Positions 12,435 through 27,400 of a DNA stretch of 64,000 nt are shown here, one piece after another. The stretch's first letter is position 1; every line of letters starts with the position of its first letter. A program made the translations under genes and the position numbers. Origin of the DNA: Sisyra terminalis (lineage: Eukaryota > Arthropoda > Insecta > Neuroptera > Sisyridae); assembly GCA_958496175.1 (NCBI GenBank), contig OY292276.1:11736001-11800000 (forward strand). Reading direction: 5' to 3'. The notes below the pieces were generated by a model that did not search any database, had not been told where the DNA came from, and was given only the letters and a program-made list of their open reading frames with translations.

Positions 12435-15400
12435 ATGGAAAAATCACTTCGTGTAATTTACCATACAAACAAACTTTTTTGCATCACCTCATACCAAGAA
12501 GTACTAGAAAATGGTTTGATAAAATATAAATATTCATTTAACGAAATTATCAAAAATACTATACTTGTAACGGCTTTTATAATATTTTGTGCCTATAACA
12601 CTTTCACTGATCTATATTATGTGGTCATACCACTAGTAGAAACTGTAACGGACCATTTCGAAATTGTTTCCGGATATTTATGCACTTTTATCATTGCATT
12701 TTACAACAATTACCACCAAAAAGAAGTAAGAAAAGTGTCTAATTTGTAAATATTTTCATTACTTATAACCTTTTTTATCAATTACTTTTTAGATTTTGAG
12801 TATTGTGGATATTTTGTCAAAATATTTATTGGTCACAAAAGAATTTAAAGTTACGTTAAAGGAGATACATATTTCCTCAATTATTACCGTTGCAATACTT
12901 TTCCCATTGCTCGTAGTCATTTGTATATTTCAATACTATACGTATTATACTATATTTGTTTGGAGCGCCATTATCAGTATTTTGGGATCATTATTATCAG
13001 TAATTTATTGTGCTTTGTTTTCCTTGGAATTAACAACATATCTCTACGTAATTTATCGAATTCTATGTGATGTTTGTGAGAAAATTAAACTTTTGCAACA
13101 AGAACAACCATACGAAATTCAAAGCGACGTTCCACAAACGAATATTTTATCGATGCAACGGGGTGAAGCCAACTTTATTAAGATAAGAAGGTAGATAATG
13201 CACAAACGATTTTTTCAAATCGTTAGTATCATCAATTAGTTATTTAGTCTATTTGGAAATAGGAATAGAAATGGAAATGTAAATAGAAAGCTTCAAAAAA
13301 ATATGAAGTTCAAGATATTTAGACGAATGTAAGATTTTATGAGTAGGATAATTGTAGGGTTTATTTTACGATTTATTAACGTATGTATTACATAAATTTA
13401 TCCTGAATTCAAATTTGCATTTTCGATAAATGATACAAGAGCTAATGATTATGGAAGTATGAAATAAATCCAGTGGTGGTAAAGATGCAGGTATCGTTTA
13501 ATATTTGGAACTATTGTATTTGGACATCGTTGGAATTACATTTTTCTCGATTGCTTGAAAATACGTGCAGCACAGTAAAATATTATCATTTGCACTAGAA
13601 TTTTTAATTATTATCCATAAAATATCTTCATGTCCTAGGCGTTGTGGTTTTAAATTTCGTTGGAATCACAATAGTTCACAAATGAGCACATATTATGACC
13701 GAACATATTATTAAAAAAAATTTAACGAAATTTTTCATGAGCAACTTTATTTCGACGAAATTGTGAGTACCTAAGGAATCGGCTGTACATTCTTTTGAGT
13801 AGCACCTGAAAAACAGTTCGTAATATTATGTGATACCAGATTTAATTTTAAATTAGTTTTTATTTTATTGAAATTTCGTGATTAAGGACGAAATATGCGA
13901 TTAGAAAATATTTAAGTACATACTAGCATAATTTTCACTATTTTGCACAGTCGAATCATTATTAAACGTATAAGAACTAATATTTTTCTTCTTTAATAAT
14001 GCTTTTCGGCGTGCCCGAAATTCACGAACACGTTCTGTTGAACTTTTTGACGTCCTTATAGCCTGGTTTTCTTTACTTTTTTTTGATAATCATGACAAAA
14101 ATCTGTACTCATTTATGGCAAACTTGAAAATTAATTTTATTAAAATAATGAAATGTTTATGCTCACAATTATAATAAGCAATTTAATACGGTTGTTATTG
14201 GTCGCTATGAAAACCATTCTCAAGTAGCGTAATACGCAGGCGCGCACAACCATAAGAAGTACTAATGTTTCCTACCTCATTCTCTCTCATGTTAAATCTT
14301 ATAGATTTATGTAAATGTTTCTCTTTTTATTGTCGTTTTCCGTTTCCGTTTCATAAAATTTCAAGTCACAACGATGCTAAAGAAGTTTTCACTTCAAAAA
14401 AATTTAAATATACGCTATGAAATAGAATAGAATATGGGGGAACGTATAGACTTCAATGATAAAAAATATGCTACTAATGCGTAACGTTTCGTAGCATGTC
14501 TGATCACCGGTCATATTTCTGTCCTTATCCTGTTTTGTTACATGTATATCAGCTTTTCTATCAATATTATTAAAATGCTTAATTTTATTAAGAACGTAAA
14601 AAAATATTAAAGGCGTTTAAAAACTTTTAAATTTTAAATGCCTTGTTTTAACAAAGTTAATTCTTGATCGTTTCTTAATAACTACCCATACCATGAAACA
14701 AATTTATATGTATTTTGAAGAAATATAAATTAACTCATTCTCTATTCTCAAATTTTTCCAATTAATTCCATTATTTTTTTCCAGTTACACAAATACCTTC
14801 GACCAGGACCTAATAGATCAAATCTTAACGATGAGAAGAACGTTTTCATGCTTATTCAAAATAAACTATCGTATCAACAATTGCCATAACTTTTCATTGT
14901 TGGCATTTTTTACTTACAATTTCATTACCTTTACAAGTTATTTGTTTTTTTGGCTTAGATCAGATCTTTCGCATTATTATCTCTTCTTAGCTCATACAAT
15001 TCCTTTGCAGACAATACGAGCTGTATACATTGTGAGCATTTGCTTGGTTTGTGAACAAATTTCAAATAAGGTGATCATATAACGGGTACGTTATTATTCA
15101 AAGCAAAATAATATTCTTTTTATTTTCTCCATTTTTAGATCAACGAAATGTCGTATGTTTTGTCAAAAATTAACTATCCGCCATCTGCTGCAAAATTAGA
15201 AGTATGTATCTGCCATTGTTGGCCATTGTTATTGGTCCCTCGACAACTGGACCCAGATATCATACATATTTTATGTTTTAACCGATCAGAAGTTTACTGT
15301 TTTATTGTTGCAATAATTTTTATTTTTAGATAAATATATTTTTGCATCAAATTAAAAACCAGTCAATTACGAGTTCTGTATTTGGATTATTTGTCATCAA

Positions 15401-15569
15401 TAACTCACTCTTGGTGTCGGTTGGTATAATTTCAACTATATCACACAATTTTTGTATAATTAATCAAATTGAGTTCAATCTATTAAAAGATTTTCACCAT
15501 GTGGTTTTTGAGAAGAATGTAAATTGGATCTTTCATCACTTATCAAGTTCAAGTACTTGTAAATTATAA
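12435..15569 (+). CDS. gustatory receptor (insect 7TM chemoreceptor family)
   Basis: Five exons: 12435-12725, 12793-13190, 14785-15070, 15139-15201, 15330-15569. They join in consistent phase to 425 residues, a usual length for the family. The start is the first ATG of a frame that runs into several hydrophobic segments. The last exon has the diagnostic gustatory-receptor end: the family signature TYxxxxxQF appears degenerate as SHNFCIINQIEF after the final membrane segment. The last introns precede the final membrane segments, as is common in the family. These receptors act as ligand-gated cation channels in chemosensory neurons. The large third exon carries a loop with a basic patch before a 1.6-kb intron. 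Sequence divergence is high, so no ligand or subfamily can be given. Confidence 0.85.
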
Positions 15570-16590
15570 ATTTAGTTAGTCATTCACATTAATGTAACGT
15601 AATAGCGATATATAGTTTGAAGAATTGAACAGAATGATTCAAAACTCAATATACATAGTGTTTAAACACATGTTCCAATATATACAGCTGGAACTACTAG
15701 AAGTAAAAGCCGGAATATCGCAGAGGATTCGAAGCTTAAGAGTAGTAAATCAGGAGGAGTCTAAGATATCCAAGCCTTTTAAAATAATAAACTTTTAAAA
15801 TATTACAATAATTACAAAATAATATGTTGTACAAAATCTATTCTCAGCTAAAATTCGCTACTGAAACTAAAACATTTATTTTAGCGGAAACAAAGTCGAG
15901 ATCCTCATAAATCATTACCAATACTGGATTCGTATAAATTCAAATATTTTTATTGAAAACATAAAATTTTGACCGACAAAAAGCTAATTTTCCTCCTATT
16001 TTTCTCAAAATAAGATTAAGATTATTTTCGAAACCGAAATCAATGTTGAATATTTGAAAAAAATGTCGATTTGTTCAGTAGATCTAATTTATCGGAACTA
16101 CAATTATAATTCTAAAAATTATTGCAACTAGGGAGGGGAGGGGGTAATTTTAAAGTTTTGGACCCATTATCATAAGAAAAAATTTGATTCTCAAAAATAT
16201 AATATTGAAATGTGTGCACTGAATTTTGAATCAGACTGTGAAATTTGCGGAACTTTGCAATAAATAAAAATAATTGCATAGGTAAAATGATAATTACATG
16301 GATATAGTCTGGTGGAAATCATTTAAATCTGAAGTTTTATACCTTAGTTTTTATCTATAAAAATAAACATCTATACAGAGTAAGCAAATACAATAGACTA
16401 TGATTCCCAATTTTCCAGATGATTGGAGCCTCTACTACATATTTAGTAATTCTCTTACAACTGGGTAATTAAATCAAAGTTCAGAAAACTAAAATTATTT
16501 ATATCCCAGCTCGCACCCGAATGAATGTTATTGAACAGTAAACTCTTCAGAAGTAAAAAGCATTGTAGTTAGACGTAAATATTTTTCGAT

Positions 16591-18265
16591 ATGAAGTTTT
16601 TAATCCTCACGTTATTGTTGCTCTGTTCACTGGAATTGTTACACTGTAGTGTTATAAGTGCAGGTTTGTAAAATTAAAAAAAAATATGAATGATTTAACT
16701 TAGGTATTGATTTTTTTTATTTTACAGAAAATTACACGGTTTTCGAAATTTCAAATTCGAGCATTCCCACTGAAACCAGTTTTGCTGTTTGTAAAATATC
16801 CACAAGCGACAACAATGAAATAACGGCCAACGCAACAATGACCAGAAAACTAGAAGGCACATGCAGCGCAAGTACATCTTTATAAATAATTATTCCCTAA
16901 AAATTTTCCTACATATAACCAATTGAAATTTTTTTGTAGAAGAAATATCGTTCGAGTTATCTAACTTTGAAAAACGAATTCTTAATCAGCTGGAAAATTT
17001 ACGAACGTTTCTCATGAAAATGACCAATCATATAAAAACGCCTGAGTTGCAGCTAAAAATGAACAATCACCAAATGTTACAATTGTTGCACTTCGAAATT
17101 TCTACGCTTAATAATACCATTTTAGATAATGGGATGAAAACGTATATTTATTATTGGGAAATTGAAAATATTAACACATTCATCAAAAGTAAAAAAAAGT
17201 TGGCGATAGATAGCTCAAGTTTTACAGTCGCTGGTAAAAATATTTAAGGAAACGTTCAAGTATTACAGGCCCAAATTTCCAATGATTTCAAGCTACCCCT
17301 ATTCTCTAAGGAAAATAAGAAAATCTTTATTTCTCTCCTTTAAATTATATTTAACAGAAAATTATTTTTTTCATGTAGCATAACATTGTTAATATCTCTT
17401 ACTCCTTTTGTCTACAAATGTAAGAAATATGTATATTATCTACCACTGAAATTCGTTTTTTACGTAATACTTGAACTTGTTATTTTAAATCTTAAAAAAA
17501 TCTCCTATGCTTCTATACTTCCCCACAGAAGAAATTAACAAAAATCTACCAAAGCTATTTTGTCTATACTTGTATTCCAATGTTAAAATGTATTAACCAT
17601 AAAAGATATACTTTCTAAGTTTTTTTTCCAAATTGTATACAAGTAATTTCGTTTTTCTAATGCATCTCCACTATAGTAGTCACCACTGATCTTATTTCCC
17701 AAAAAAAAAATACTTTTGTTCTTTGGTACCATATTTATTGAGAGATCAAACTTAAAATATTAATACCTTAAACATCAAATAACGATTAATAATTTTCATT
17801 GAAAATGGATACCTACACCAATTCGGTTGACTACATAAAAAGCAGTACTAGTTAAAGAAAGTTTGAAACCTAAAATGTCCATACAAATTTAAATTTTAAG
17901 CTTATCGGATCTCTACCAATGGAAATTAGTGCTCAAAGCAGTACCTCAATATACAGTATTTTTTAATTTAATTATTTTTTTTAGGAAAAAAATTGTGGGC
18001 AAGATTAATTTCATCATCTACTACGGATATAATAGAATTTTTTATTACTAGTGACTATTTATACACTTTAAAGCACCGACTCACAATAATGGACCAAACA
18101 AATAAAAATTTGCATATTACTTCAAAAATGTTATCCAGCACTTGTCTTCGCACCGTAAATTCCAATCATTGTAATGGATTTAAGATAAAATACAGTATGC
18201 TAAAAGCAGTTAATTATATGAGTAATAACAATCTAATCGTAAAAATCAATATCTATTTAGATTAG
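16591..18265 (+). CDS. predicted secreted protein of unknown function
   Basis: Four exons: 16591-16663, 16728-16871, 16940-17233, 17985-18265, consistent phases, 263 residues. The first exon is a classic signal peptide (MKFLILTLLLL core, cleavage probably near HCSV). The mature part has several N-x-S/T sequons (for example NYT, NSS, NAT), few cysteines and mixed helical segments; I recognise no domain. The clean splice phases across three introns argue for a real gene. It lies 3' of the gustatory receptor on the same strand, which may be chance. Candidate roles such as a chemosensory, salivary or haemolymph protein would be guesses. Confidence 0.65.
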
Positions 18266-18493
18266 TCAAGTAAAAACCTTGATTGATCCAAAAAAAAAGG
18301 AAAGGTAATATGAAAATAAATCTTATTTATCAATAAAATTCAAGTTCTTCAAACATATTTTTATTAAATACCTTAAAATCCAAATTCAATAAGTTGAACA
18401 ATTTGAAAATGTCGTTTATTTTAAACGATATAACAAGTAATTCTTAATTACAAATCGAAATAAGTTAATTTTTCTCAGATTTTTTTTTTTAAT

Positions 18494-21400
18494 TTATAAT
18501 TTACTACGATTGCCTTTACGTGGAATGTCCAAATACGGTTGAACAAGAGGGAACATCCCTTGGGTTGTTTTAAATACTGTAACATCCGAAATCAATGATG
18601 GTTTATCAGTGATTGTCAAACCATTAGTTTGATTAATCTGTCCTGCTCCACCCTCGGCCATAGATATTACATGAACGGCTAGCTTATTCCTTTTTTCCGA
18701 ACCAACCAATAAAAATTGCTAAAAATAATCAAAAGTATTCAGTAAATATAAAGATTTTATGTCGAATTTGAATTGTATAAAACCTCAAAAAATTTCACAA
18801 CGTCTTCTCTGGTAAGGGTTCGTAAGTATGCAACTTCAACGTGAGTGCGGTCGAAATTATATTCCTGGGTTATGATTTCATTCCAAAAACGAGCCGAAAG
18901 ACCAGAAAGACGTTTGGGTTTTTCTAATCGTTGTGTGGCCAATGATTCCTTGTGTAAATTAAACTCCTCTTCACTCATATTTTGAATGTGGGTCTGAAAT
19001 AATCGAAGAAGCAATTTTTCTTTAAAACTCAAACCGAAAGTTCCAAATTTTTATAGAAATCCTTTACGGAATAATATATAAAGTGAATGTGATTTAAATG
19101 GAAGGAAAAATCAGTGAATTATAAAAATATTGAAACAAGTAGGGCAGAAAGTTTAACATATTAATTTTGAAATTACAACGTAGATCTACCAATCATAGCA
19201 TTTTGATTTAATTGGATAATAAATCATTTTATAGTCCTTAATATTATCAATAATATACTCAAACATAATTACCAGCATAGACGATAGGAATATTTCGATT
19301 CGTTGGTCTACAAAGCTAGGATGTCGATCAGACTGTACAATTATTCGTACGCCTTGTACACCATTCGATCTTCGTAGTCCACTAAACACCATATAACCCA
19401 GTTGTTCCTAAATATATTACAACCATTGATATTACTTTTGAAATAAAAAACCATTAAAAAATTATTATATACCTTTGTTCGTAGTATATCGAAACAAGGC
19501 TCTGAGATAATTTGTAAAAATAATTCTAAAATCATATTAGATTCTGTACTTCTCATTCCACACTGATAATAAAGTTCTGCACAAGAACTTCGATGCACCG
19601 TATTTTCCATACAATACAAGAAATTACATCCTAAAATAAATCAATAAAAATATATTAGCAACGTTTTAAACTTTCCATATTCGACTTATGTAATGTGTAG
19701 GAAAAAATTTTTGTACTTACCATTATCCAAATTCACTTCCCGATTTAAAATCAACTGTCGAGGTAATAACGGTGTTATTTGAAAACTGCTCGTCAAATGC
19801 TTTTCTACAATATTCATCAACTCCATGGCTTTCTAAAAAAATTATAATATAAAAATCAATGTATCAGAGTATTAAAAGTCACTTCATTTGTACTTCTTTA
19901 TTTGCGTTTCCGTGAATCAATCCTTCGAGGTGAATTTTCGATAGTAACTGAGGTATAAATGCTTCTAGACGATCTATAGTAACCACTGCAATATAAAATT
20001 ATAAATAATTATGTCATTTTACAAATTTAAATCGATTTGAATTACTTACAATCCATCATATCTTCCAGTTCTTTTTTACTCCAAGCATGTTCTGTTAATA
20101 ACAAGGCCAAGTAATACACAGCATGCTGATATGGTTCTTCAGAAGAAAAATTTTTTAACACTCGAACATACTAAAACAACATTTTTATTATAGAAAAATC
20201 AATTGCTGTTGCTCAAATAGCATCTTGAATTTTATTTCCACGCGTACTATAAATCTACAAAAAAAAGTTAAAAATTTAAATACTTTACATTTTCTTTTAG
20301 TATATCGAATCGTTTTGGGTCAACTTTAAAACTCGTCATACGTTCCATAATTTTATCGAGTAAAACATGTTGCTTATTGTTATAGCCATCGATTTTCAAC
20401 TGAAAAATTAGTATAGGAATTATTTATTTATTTTAAAAAGCCAAAATATCAATAAATACCATCATTCCATATTTGGTATTTCCTAAATCCCATTTAATTC
20501 CGGCAAGATCAGCAGCATAAGCATATTCATTTAACGAATCTCTGAAGAGTTGTACAAACATATGCGTCAAATTGTAATTCAATGGATCTAAATACGCCAA
20601 AGGACTGTAAAAAAATGCACGTTCTTAAAGAAATTGATAAAATTAAGAAAAACATGGCATAAATTGACATTTATAGTATTTCTACTACAGTGTTTGTTGA
20701 AGCATGGCTCATATCTGCCAAGCTAATCGATAAAGTAGTGCAATAATTGAACATGTGTAAAATTTTTGGCGAATTTCGCATGACCATCGCATTTTTTACG
20801 ATGCTAATATTAAATTTTAGAAAATTTTATATTTTTTTTTAAAAATCTTTAAAATATGTACCTGACAAAATCGAAACTTATATTCGCTTTTGGTAAAAGA
20901 TATTCATCGTCTTGTTTAAACCATAAACGTGTGATGGCCGTATCGTAAATGATTGAAGGAAATTTAGTTATCTAAAACATATTATATTATTTTAGTATTA
21001 TATTAAAAAATTATATTCCAAGTCATCAAATTTACCTCTTTATCTCTAGGCATTAAATCAAAATTTGTTGGAATAAAATCATTAACAGGTGGTAAATGTA
21101 AATCCGAACAAAAACCAGCATTGTCCCACATCTAAAAAACAAAAGTTAATTCTTAAAATTTCAAGGAGGAAATTAAAAATCACATACTTTAAGAGTTTCT
21201 TCAGGGATATCTTCAACTTTAAACTTAGTTCCATACCAAGGTTCAGTTTCTGTAGCTTCATCAGTGAATTGTTGCGCAATTATAGCGACTCTGAAAAAAA
21301 AATATTTTTACAAACTATACTCAAAAAAAAAAAAATTTGATTTCGAACCTAATATTTTTTGTTGTAAAATAATCAGTAACCATATTTATTAAGTCTGGGC

Positions 21401-24400
21401 GCCACTCTGATATAACATGTCCACCACTTAAAACTTCTTCCATCGGAAATTCCTAAACCAATGAACAATAACATTAAATTTCACTAAAAAAAATAAACAA
21501 TAGGAGTCCTTACTTGTAAACTATGTACATAGTTTGATACATAAGAATGTGGTACTTGCTTATCCATAAATCGGAAACGCATTGCCAAAAGATCTTTATT
21601 TTCATTGTGAATCCATTCTTTCGGACCTTCTTTTTTCAATAAATTTATATACTGGAAAATTGAAATTAATAATTGAAATTTTCACAAATATTTATTATGA
21701 GCAGAAACCTGAAATACGAGTTGAACAATTTCATCGGTATGTTTTATTCCCTCTTCAGTTAAATCCATAGAAATTCCAAAAAAACCAAAACCTCTGGCTG
21801 CTGGTCGCCGACCTCCTACTAAATTGCTAGACCATCCACGAGCTTTTAACGTCGACAATAAACTTCCCTCATTTTCATGACCAATTAAATTGCTGACATA
21901 ATGTCCAGGCTATAGAAAAACGCAAAATTACACATAAAATAATATTTAATTGCAAAATTCAAACGTAGATATACGGTAGCCCACAAACTTATTTCCCTTA
22001 TTTCATTCAAAAATTTCAAATATTTCGCGATTGTATTTGTAGCATGCGCACATTCGTAGTTCGAAATAGTTATATGAAGGTTTATTCACAAGTACGTAAA
22101 AAAAACGGAAACTGCAATTCTTTCAATCAATTTCCGGATTATGCGCGCATGTGAACTCCACAATCGACCGCTGTCAAATATTGTGAAAATTTCTTTTAAG
22201 TATTTTATTTAACTTTAACTCATGGAATTAGAAGATTTATACGAACATATTTCAAAAGATATTATTTATATTACAGAAAACATTCCCTCGAAAGAAATCG
22301 AAGACGATTTCAACAGTATATTTTGTCGAGGATGTAAATGCAAAAGAGAATGTACTACCAAAGAGTGTGCATGTATAAATAATTACGGAATTAATTATAA
22401 TATAACAAAGCATACACAAGAAAAGGCTTCACTAAATGATCCTTTATCGAATTATGTTCTAAACATAAATAAGCATAAAACTCCAATTTATGAGTGCAAT
22501 TCAAATTGTGCTTGTAACCAAAATATCTGCGGAAACAGATTGGTGCAATTTGGACCACGAAAAAACTTAAAAATAATGTTAATAAACGAACAAAAAGGAT
22601 ATGGTCTCATAACGCTAAGTAAAATATTCGAAGGAAATTTCATTTGTGAATATGCAGGCGAAGTTCTTGGCGAATCAGAGGCCAAGAAGCGATTTAAAGA
22701 AAATGATGAAAAGAATCAAATGAATTATATTTTATGTTCAAGAGAATTTTATGGCAATGACGAAAAGAAATACTACATAGACCCAACTCACTTTGGAAAC
22801 ATAGGTCGATATATCAACCATAGTTGTAACCCAAACTGTTTCCTAACACACGTTAGAACCAACGGACTTATACCCAAAATTTGCATTTTTGCAAAAAAAA
22901 ACATTGATGCAAACACGGAATTAACGTACAACTATCACGAAAACACTGAAGACTACCAAGAAAATTTCTTGGCCGACAACAAAAGAATATCATGCCTTTG
23001 TAATGAAACTTCTTGCAAAAAATATTTGCCCAACACCGTTTGCTAGTAAACCAATTTAATAAACTTACTCCTGATTTGTAATATTCATGTAAATCCGGAA
23101 TGGGAAACGAAATGTTTAAATTCCTAACATTTTTGATTGGAACAACTTTTGCACATTTATGTAGCAAATCTGAAGTGAATGGATTTTCATTCCATGAAGG
23201 CGCTAGCACATTTTTGTTTTGTATAGGAGAAAATAACTTTACTATCATATTTTCCATATCATCTAAACTCTCTGAAAATTAACAAAAAAAAAAAACAGAA
23301 TTACCAATAAAATATAAAGACTAATATTTGAGTTTTTGTACCTTTTCCTAAAACCATCAAAGCCATTATGTTTGCAGAGTACCATGTGTCGTGAAATTTT
23401 AACAATTCTTGACGTACACTTATGCCTTTTTCCTTGGGAGTTATTTCCAACGTTTGTTTGCTGCCTGCAATAAAACAAATACAATTCCATTTTTAAAAAA
23501 GCATCAATTACTGCCCCCTTTACAAGAAATAAATATATAATTCATCCTTTTGTAACAACATTTTATATCAATTATCTAAAAAAAAGAAGAGTGTTCTTCC
23601 AGATCTTATTAAAACACCCTCCACATTTGTCTGTATAGCACAGTGATTCCCAAAGTGGTCTATATCGACCCCTAGAGGTCTATGACAACCTGCAAGGGGT
23701 CTACGTCAGCGAAAAAAAATTTGGGGGTCCATGAAATGAAAATGGGGGTCCACGATAGTGGATCTCAACACATACACTGATAGTAACTATTTACTTACAT
23801 CATACTATCTTATAATATCAAGACATATACATTATTTATAAAAGTACCTATGAAGTTATAAAAGTACCTATGTTTTTACTTTAAGGTTTTAATACTAAAC
23901 TTCACTGCAGTTAGAAATTTACAGGAAATCAATATCAGATAAGTAGGGGTCTACCCAACACGGAAAAACATGGCAAGGGGTCTACGACACAAAAAAGTTT
24001 GGGGAACTCTGGTATAGCAGTTAGTTCCCTCAGAAAAAAATCAGAACCTTCTAGAAGGCGCTGCAGCGTTGGGAATCACTGGTTTAGTGGTTATATGCGC
24101 CGTTTATTTTAAAAGTGAGTTAAGTCCATTTCAAAAACAATCCCTATAGTATTATCATTTTTAGCCATAGGAACATAAGATACTAAGGAGGAGGGAATAA
24201 TTGGCGTTTTTCTTAACAACTAAAATGAAATGAGTAATTTCTGAAAACTTAGCAGTTAAATAATTAACATACTTTGTTCTAGTTACAAGAAGAAAAATCA
24301 TCATATAGACCGTCCTTGAAATGGACTTACATCACTTTCAAAATAAACGAGTCATATTATTTTTGCCTATCTGACTTTAAATTAAGCATATGTGGGTAAT

Positions 24401-27400
24401 TCTCACGATGGTATTTTTTTTCCTTGAAAAGAACGTTACTTGAAGTAATGGTGGTTATAATTTTTGGACCATATAAATATCTTTACAATATAATAAATAA
24501 ATAGTATCCTGAAAATAATGCCTTCACTACGTCCTAAACTTTAGATTAGCACATTTTTGAACTTCTAAATCAAAAAAATGTTGCGAATTTGACTAACCCA
24601 TTAAAAACACAATAGATTTTCAAAAAACTTTTGAGTTTCGAATGAAAAGTAAAGAACACGTTTTCAAATATATTTTTTATATGTGTCCCATGAAAAAAAA
24701 TCGGCTCATGTGTACTTTAGCATACCCACAATCTGGCATCGTTGCATTTTCGACTTTGTTTTTAATTTAATTCGCTATTAAATCAGTCCATAATGAAAAT
24801 TTAGCCACAAAAGAGAGAATTATACCATATTAAAATGGAATTAACAAAAATATCGCGAATTTAATTAAAAACAAAGTCGAAAATGCAACATTGCCAGATT
24901 GTGGGTGTGCTAAAGTACACTTGAGCCAAAAAATTATTCCCTCACCCCTTTGCTAACAGTCGATATATGAACGTATTTGTAATCATTCATGAAAGCTCTC
25001 ATCGATTTTTGATTGTTGGCAATAATATCAATTATTTTACATATTTAAGTCATCTTACACGTGTAAGAGTATCTGTCCCAAAATTAAAATATGAAAGTTA
25101 TTTCAAGATTTCATTTTCAGTCGTCATTCCACCAATGAAAAGTTAGCACCCCATTGAAGGATTTGCGAACTGGTAATGATCTTAATCGTTAGGTCAATTA
25201 AAGTCCGATATTTTTTTCGCTAGGTCTCCTATTTTTATAAATAATTGTTTAAATTTTGCATAAAAAAAAATGCATGTTAGCACCTCATTTAAAAGGAAAC
25301 TAATTTATTTTGATGTTTTTGTATTCTTTATCGTTAGATCCATAAAATTTATTATCATATTATTTGTTTTACTTATTTTATTAGTAATTTTAAATTAATT
25401 AAAATTAACGCATGCACATATTGTATTTCTTTCCAACATAGCGCGAAATTTAAATTCTTCCTTTCGTCTTAATTACCTTAATTACTATATGAATATTTGG
25501 CTCATATATGCGAGAAGCATGCACCAATCATCAGTCGTCATTCCCTCACATTGATGAAAAATAGAAGTATTTACTATATCTTAATAATTGCACAGTAGAT
25601 TGTCAGAGACAATCAACTTAGACAAAAATTCAGAAATAACGAAAGTTTATGTACCAAGATTTAAGTTATACTTCATTTAGTCATTCCCTCATTTCAAATT
25701 GAAACGAGGGAATGGCGATATATGAAGTAATGGCTTTTAAGCTAGTCAAACTTGACTTTTTTAATTTCTTTGCTTGTTGAATGCTTAAATTCATTATTTT
25801 TTCTGTTTAAAGATGAGAAAAACATTCATATTGACTTTAGTGAAAATTATTGCGGCTCAAGTGTACTTTAGCACACCCACAATTTGGCATCGTTGCATTT
25901 TCGACTTTGTTTTTAATTTAATTCGCGATTAAATCAGTCCATAATGAAAATTTAGCCACAAAAGAGAGAATTATACCATATTAGAATAGAATTAACAAAA
26001 ATATCACGAATTAAATTAAAAACAAAGTCGAAAATGCAACGTTACCAGATTGTGGGTGTGCTAAAGTACACATGAGCCGGAGAATATTATATTTCCGTAA
26101 CAATAACACTGTTGGGACCCAAACTTTTGCTCCCTATCAAACAATAACAGACACGATTCAATGACGGTATAGTATTTCAAAATTTGATGAGAATTACCCA
26201 TATATAGTTTACAAAATAAGTAAATATTAATATCGCAAGAACAATAAAACGTGTTACATTAGGGTGTTTTTTTTTCTGGGACTATTATTTTTTTTTTTGC
26301 TCCTATGCCGAAATTTTGTTGGAAATACTTCAAAAAAAAATTCCCTGAAAGTTTGAGCTCTTAATATTAATATTAAGTACTCGCTCACAGCGTGTGAATA
26401 TTTTCCATTTAAAATACACGTAAACTTTGATTTTTTTTTTAAATTTTTATAGCTCAGCGACATTTTATGGTATCGCCTCGCTCAAAGTTGGGATTTTTTT
26501 ACAATTGTATGCTCTACAAAAGTGCCTATTTTTAATAATTTTTCATAAGGAATAAAAAATCAATATTTTCTTAAATTTTACTCAATAACCCCTAAAATTT
26601 TATAGTAAGAGAAATTCAAGGCTCAATATCTCGAGAAATATCGATCTTAGCAATTTGGTTTTCTGGAACTTTTTTGTAGGAAATTAAATTTCCTATAAAT
26701 TTGATATTTACATTTTTTCTGTAGGTCTTGTAATTCATGAGTAACTGAGAGAAAAACGAGAAAAATATATGAAAAATCAAGGCTTAGTGACCCGTACTAC
26801 CTCGCCCGTGTAAATTCCGATTTTGCCGCAATAGGCATTTTTGTAGAGCATACAATTGTAAAAAAATCCCGACTTTGAGCGAGGCGATACCATAAAATGC
26901 CGCTGAACTATAAAAATTTAAAAAAAAAATCAAAGTTTACGTGTATTTTAAATGGAAAATATTCACACGCTGTGAACGAGTACTTAATATTAATATTAAG
27001 AGCTCAAACTTTCAGGGAATTTTTCTTGAAGTATTTCCAACAAAATTTCGGCATGGGAGCAAAAAAAAAATAATAGTCCCAGAAAAAAAAAACATCCTAG
27101 TGTTATATATATGTGTAATTTAGATTATGGGACTTTCGAATTATTACCTGTTCCAAATTTACTGTAGGGATGGTTTTGGTTGGAAGTATATTTATCGAGT
27201 TGATCCAGTCGCCAAGTATCGTTGGGGACATTTTTTTCGTGCTCCAAATGAACAGCGTTTAATTCCCGATCTGTGGCACTTTCCGAAAACAGTGGAGCAA
27301 TAAAGAACTGGGCAAATCGATCTAATGCAGCCTCCAACTGATCAGGTACGACATCGAAATAGTATTTGGTATGATCGGCAAAAGTGCAGGCATTGCTGAA

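Noticed and set aside
21089..21340. 83-codon plus-strand frame
   Set aside because: Antisense shadow of IDE exons with verified phases on the minus strand.
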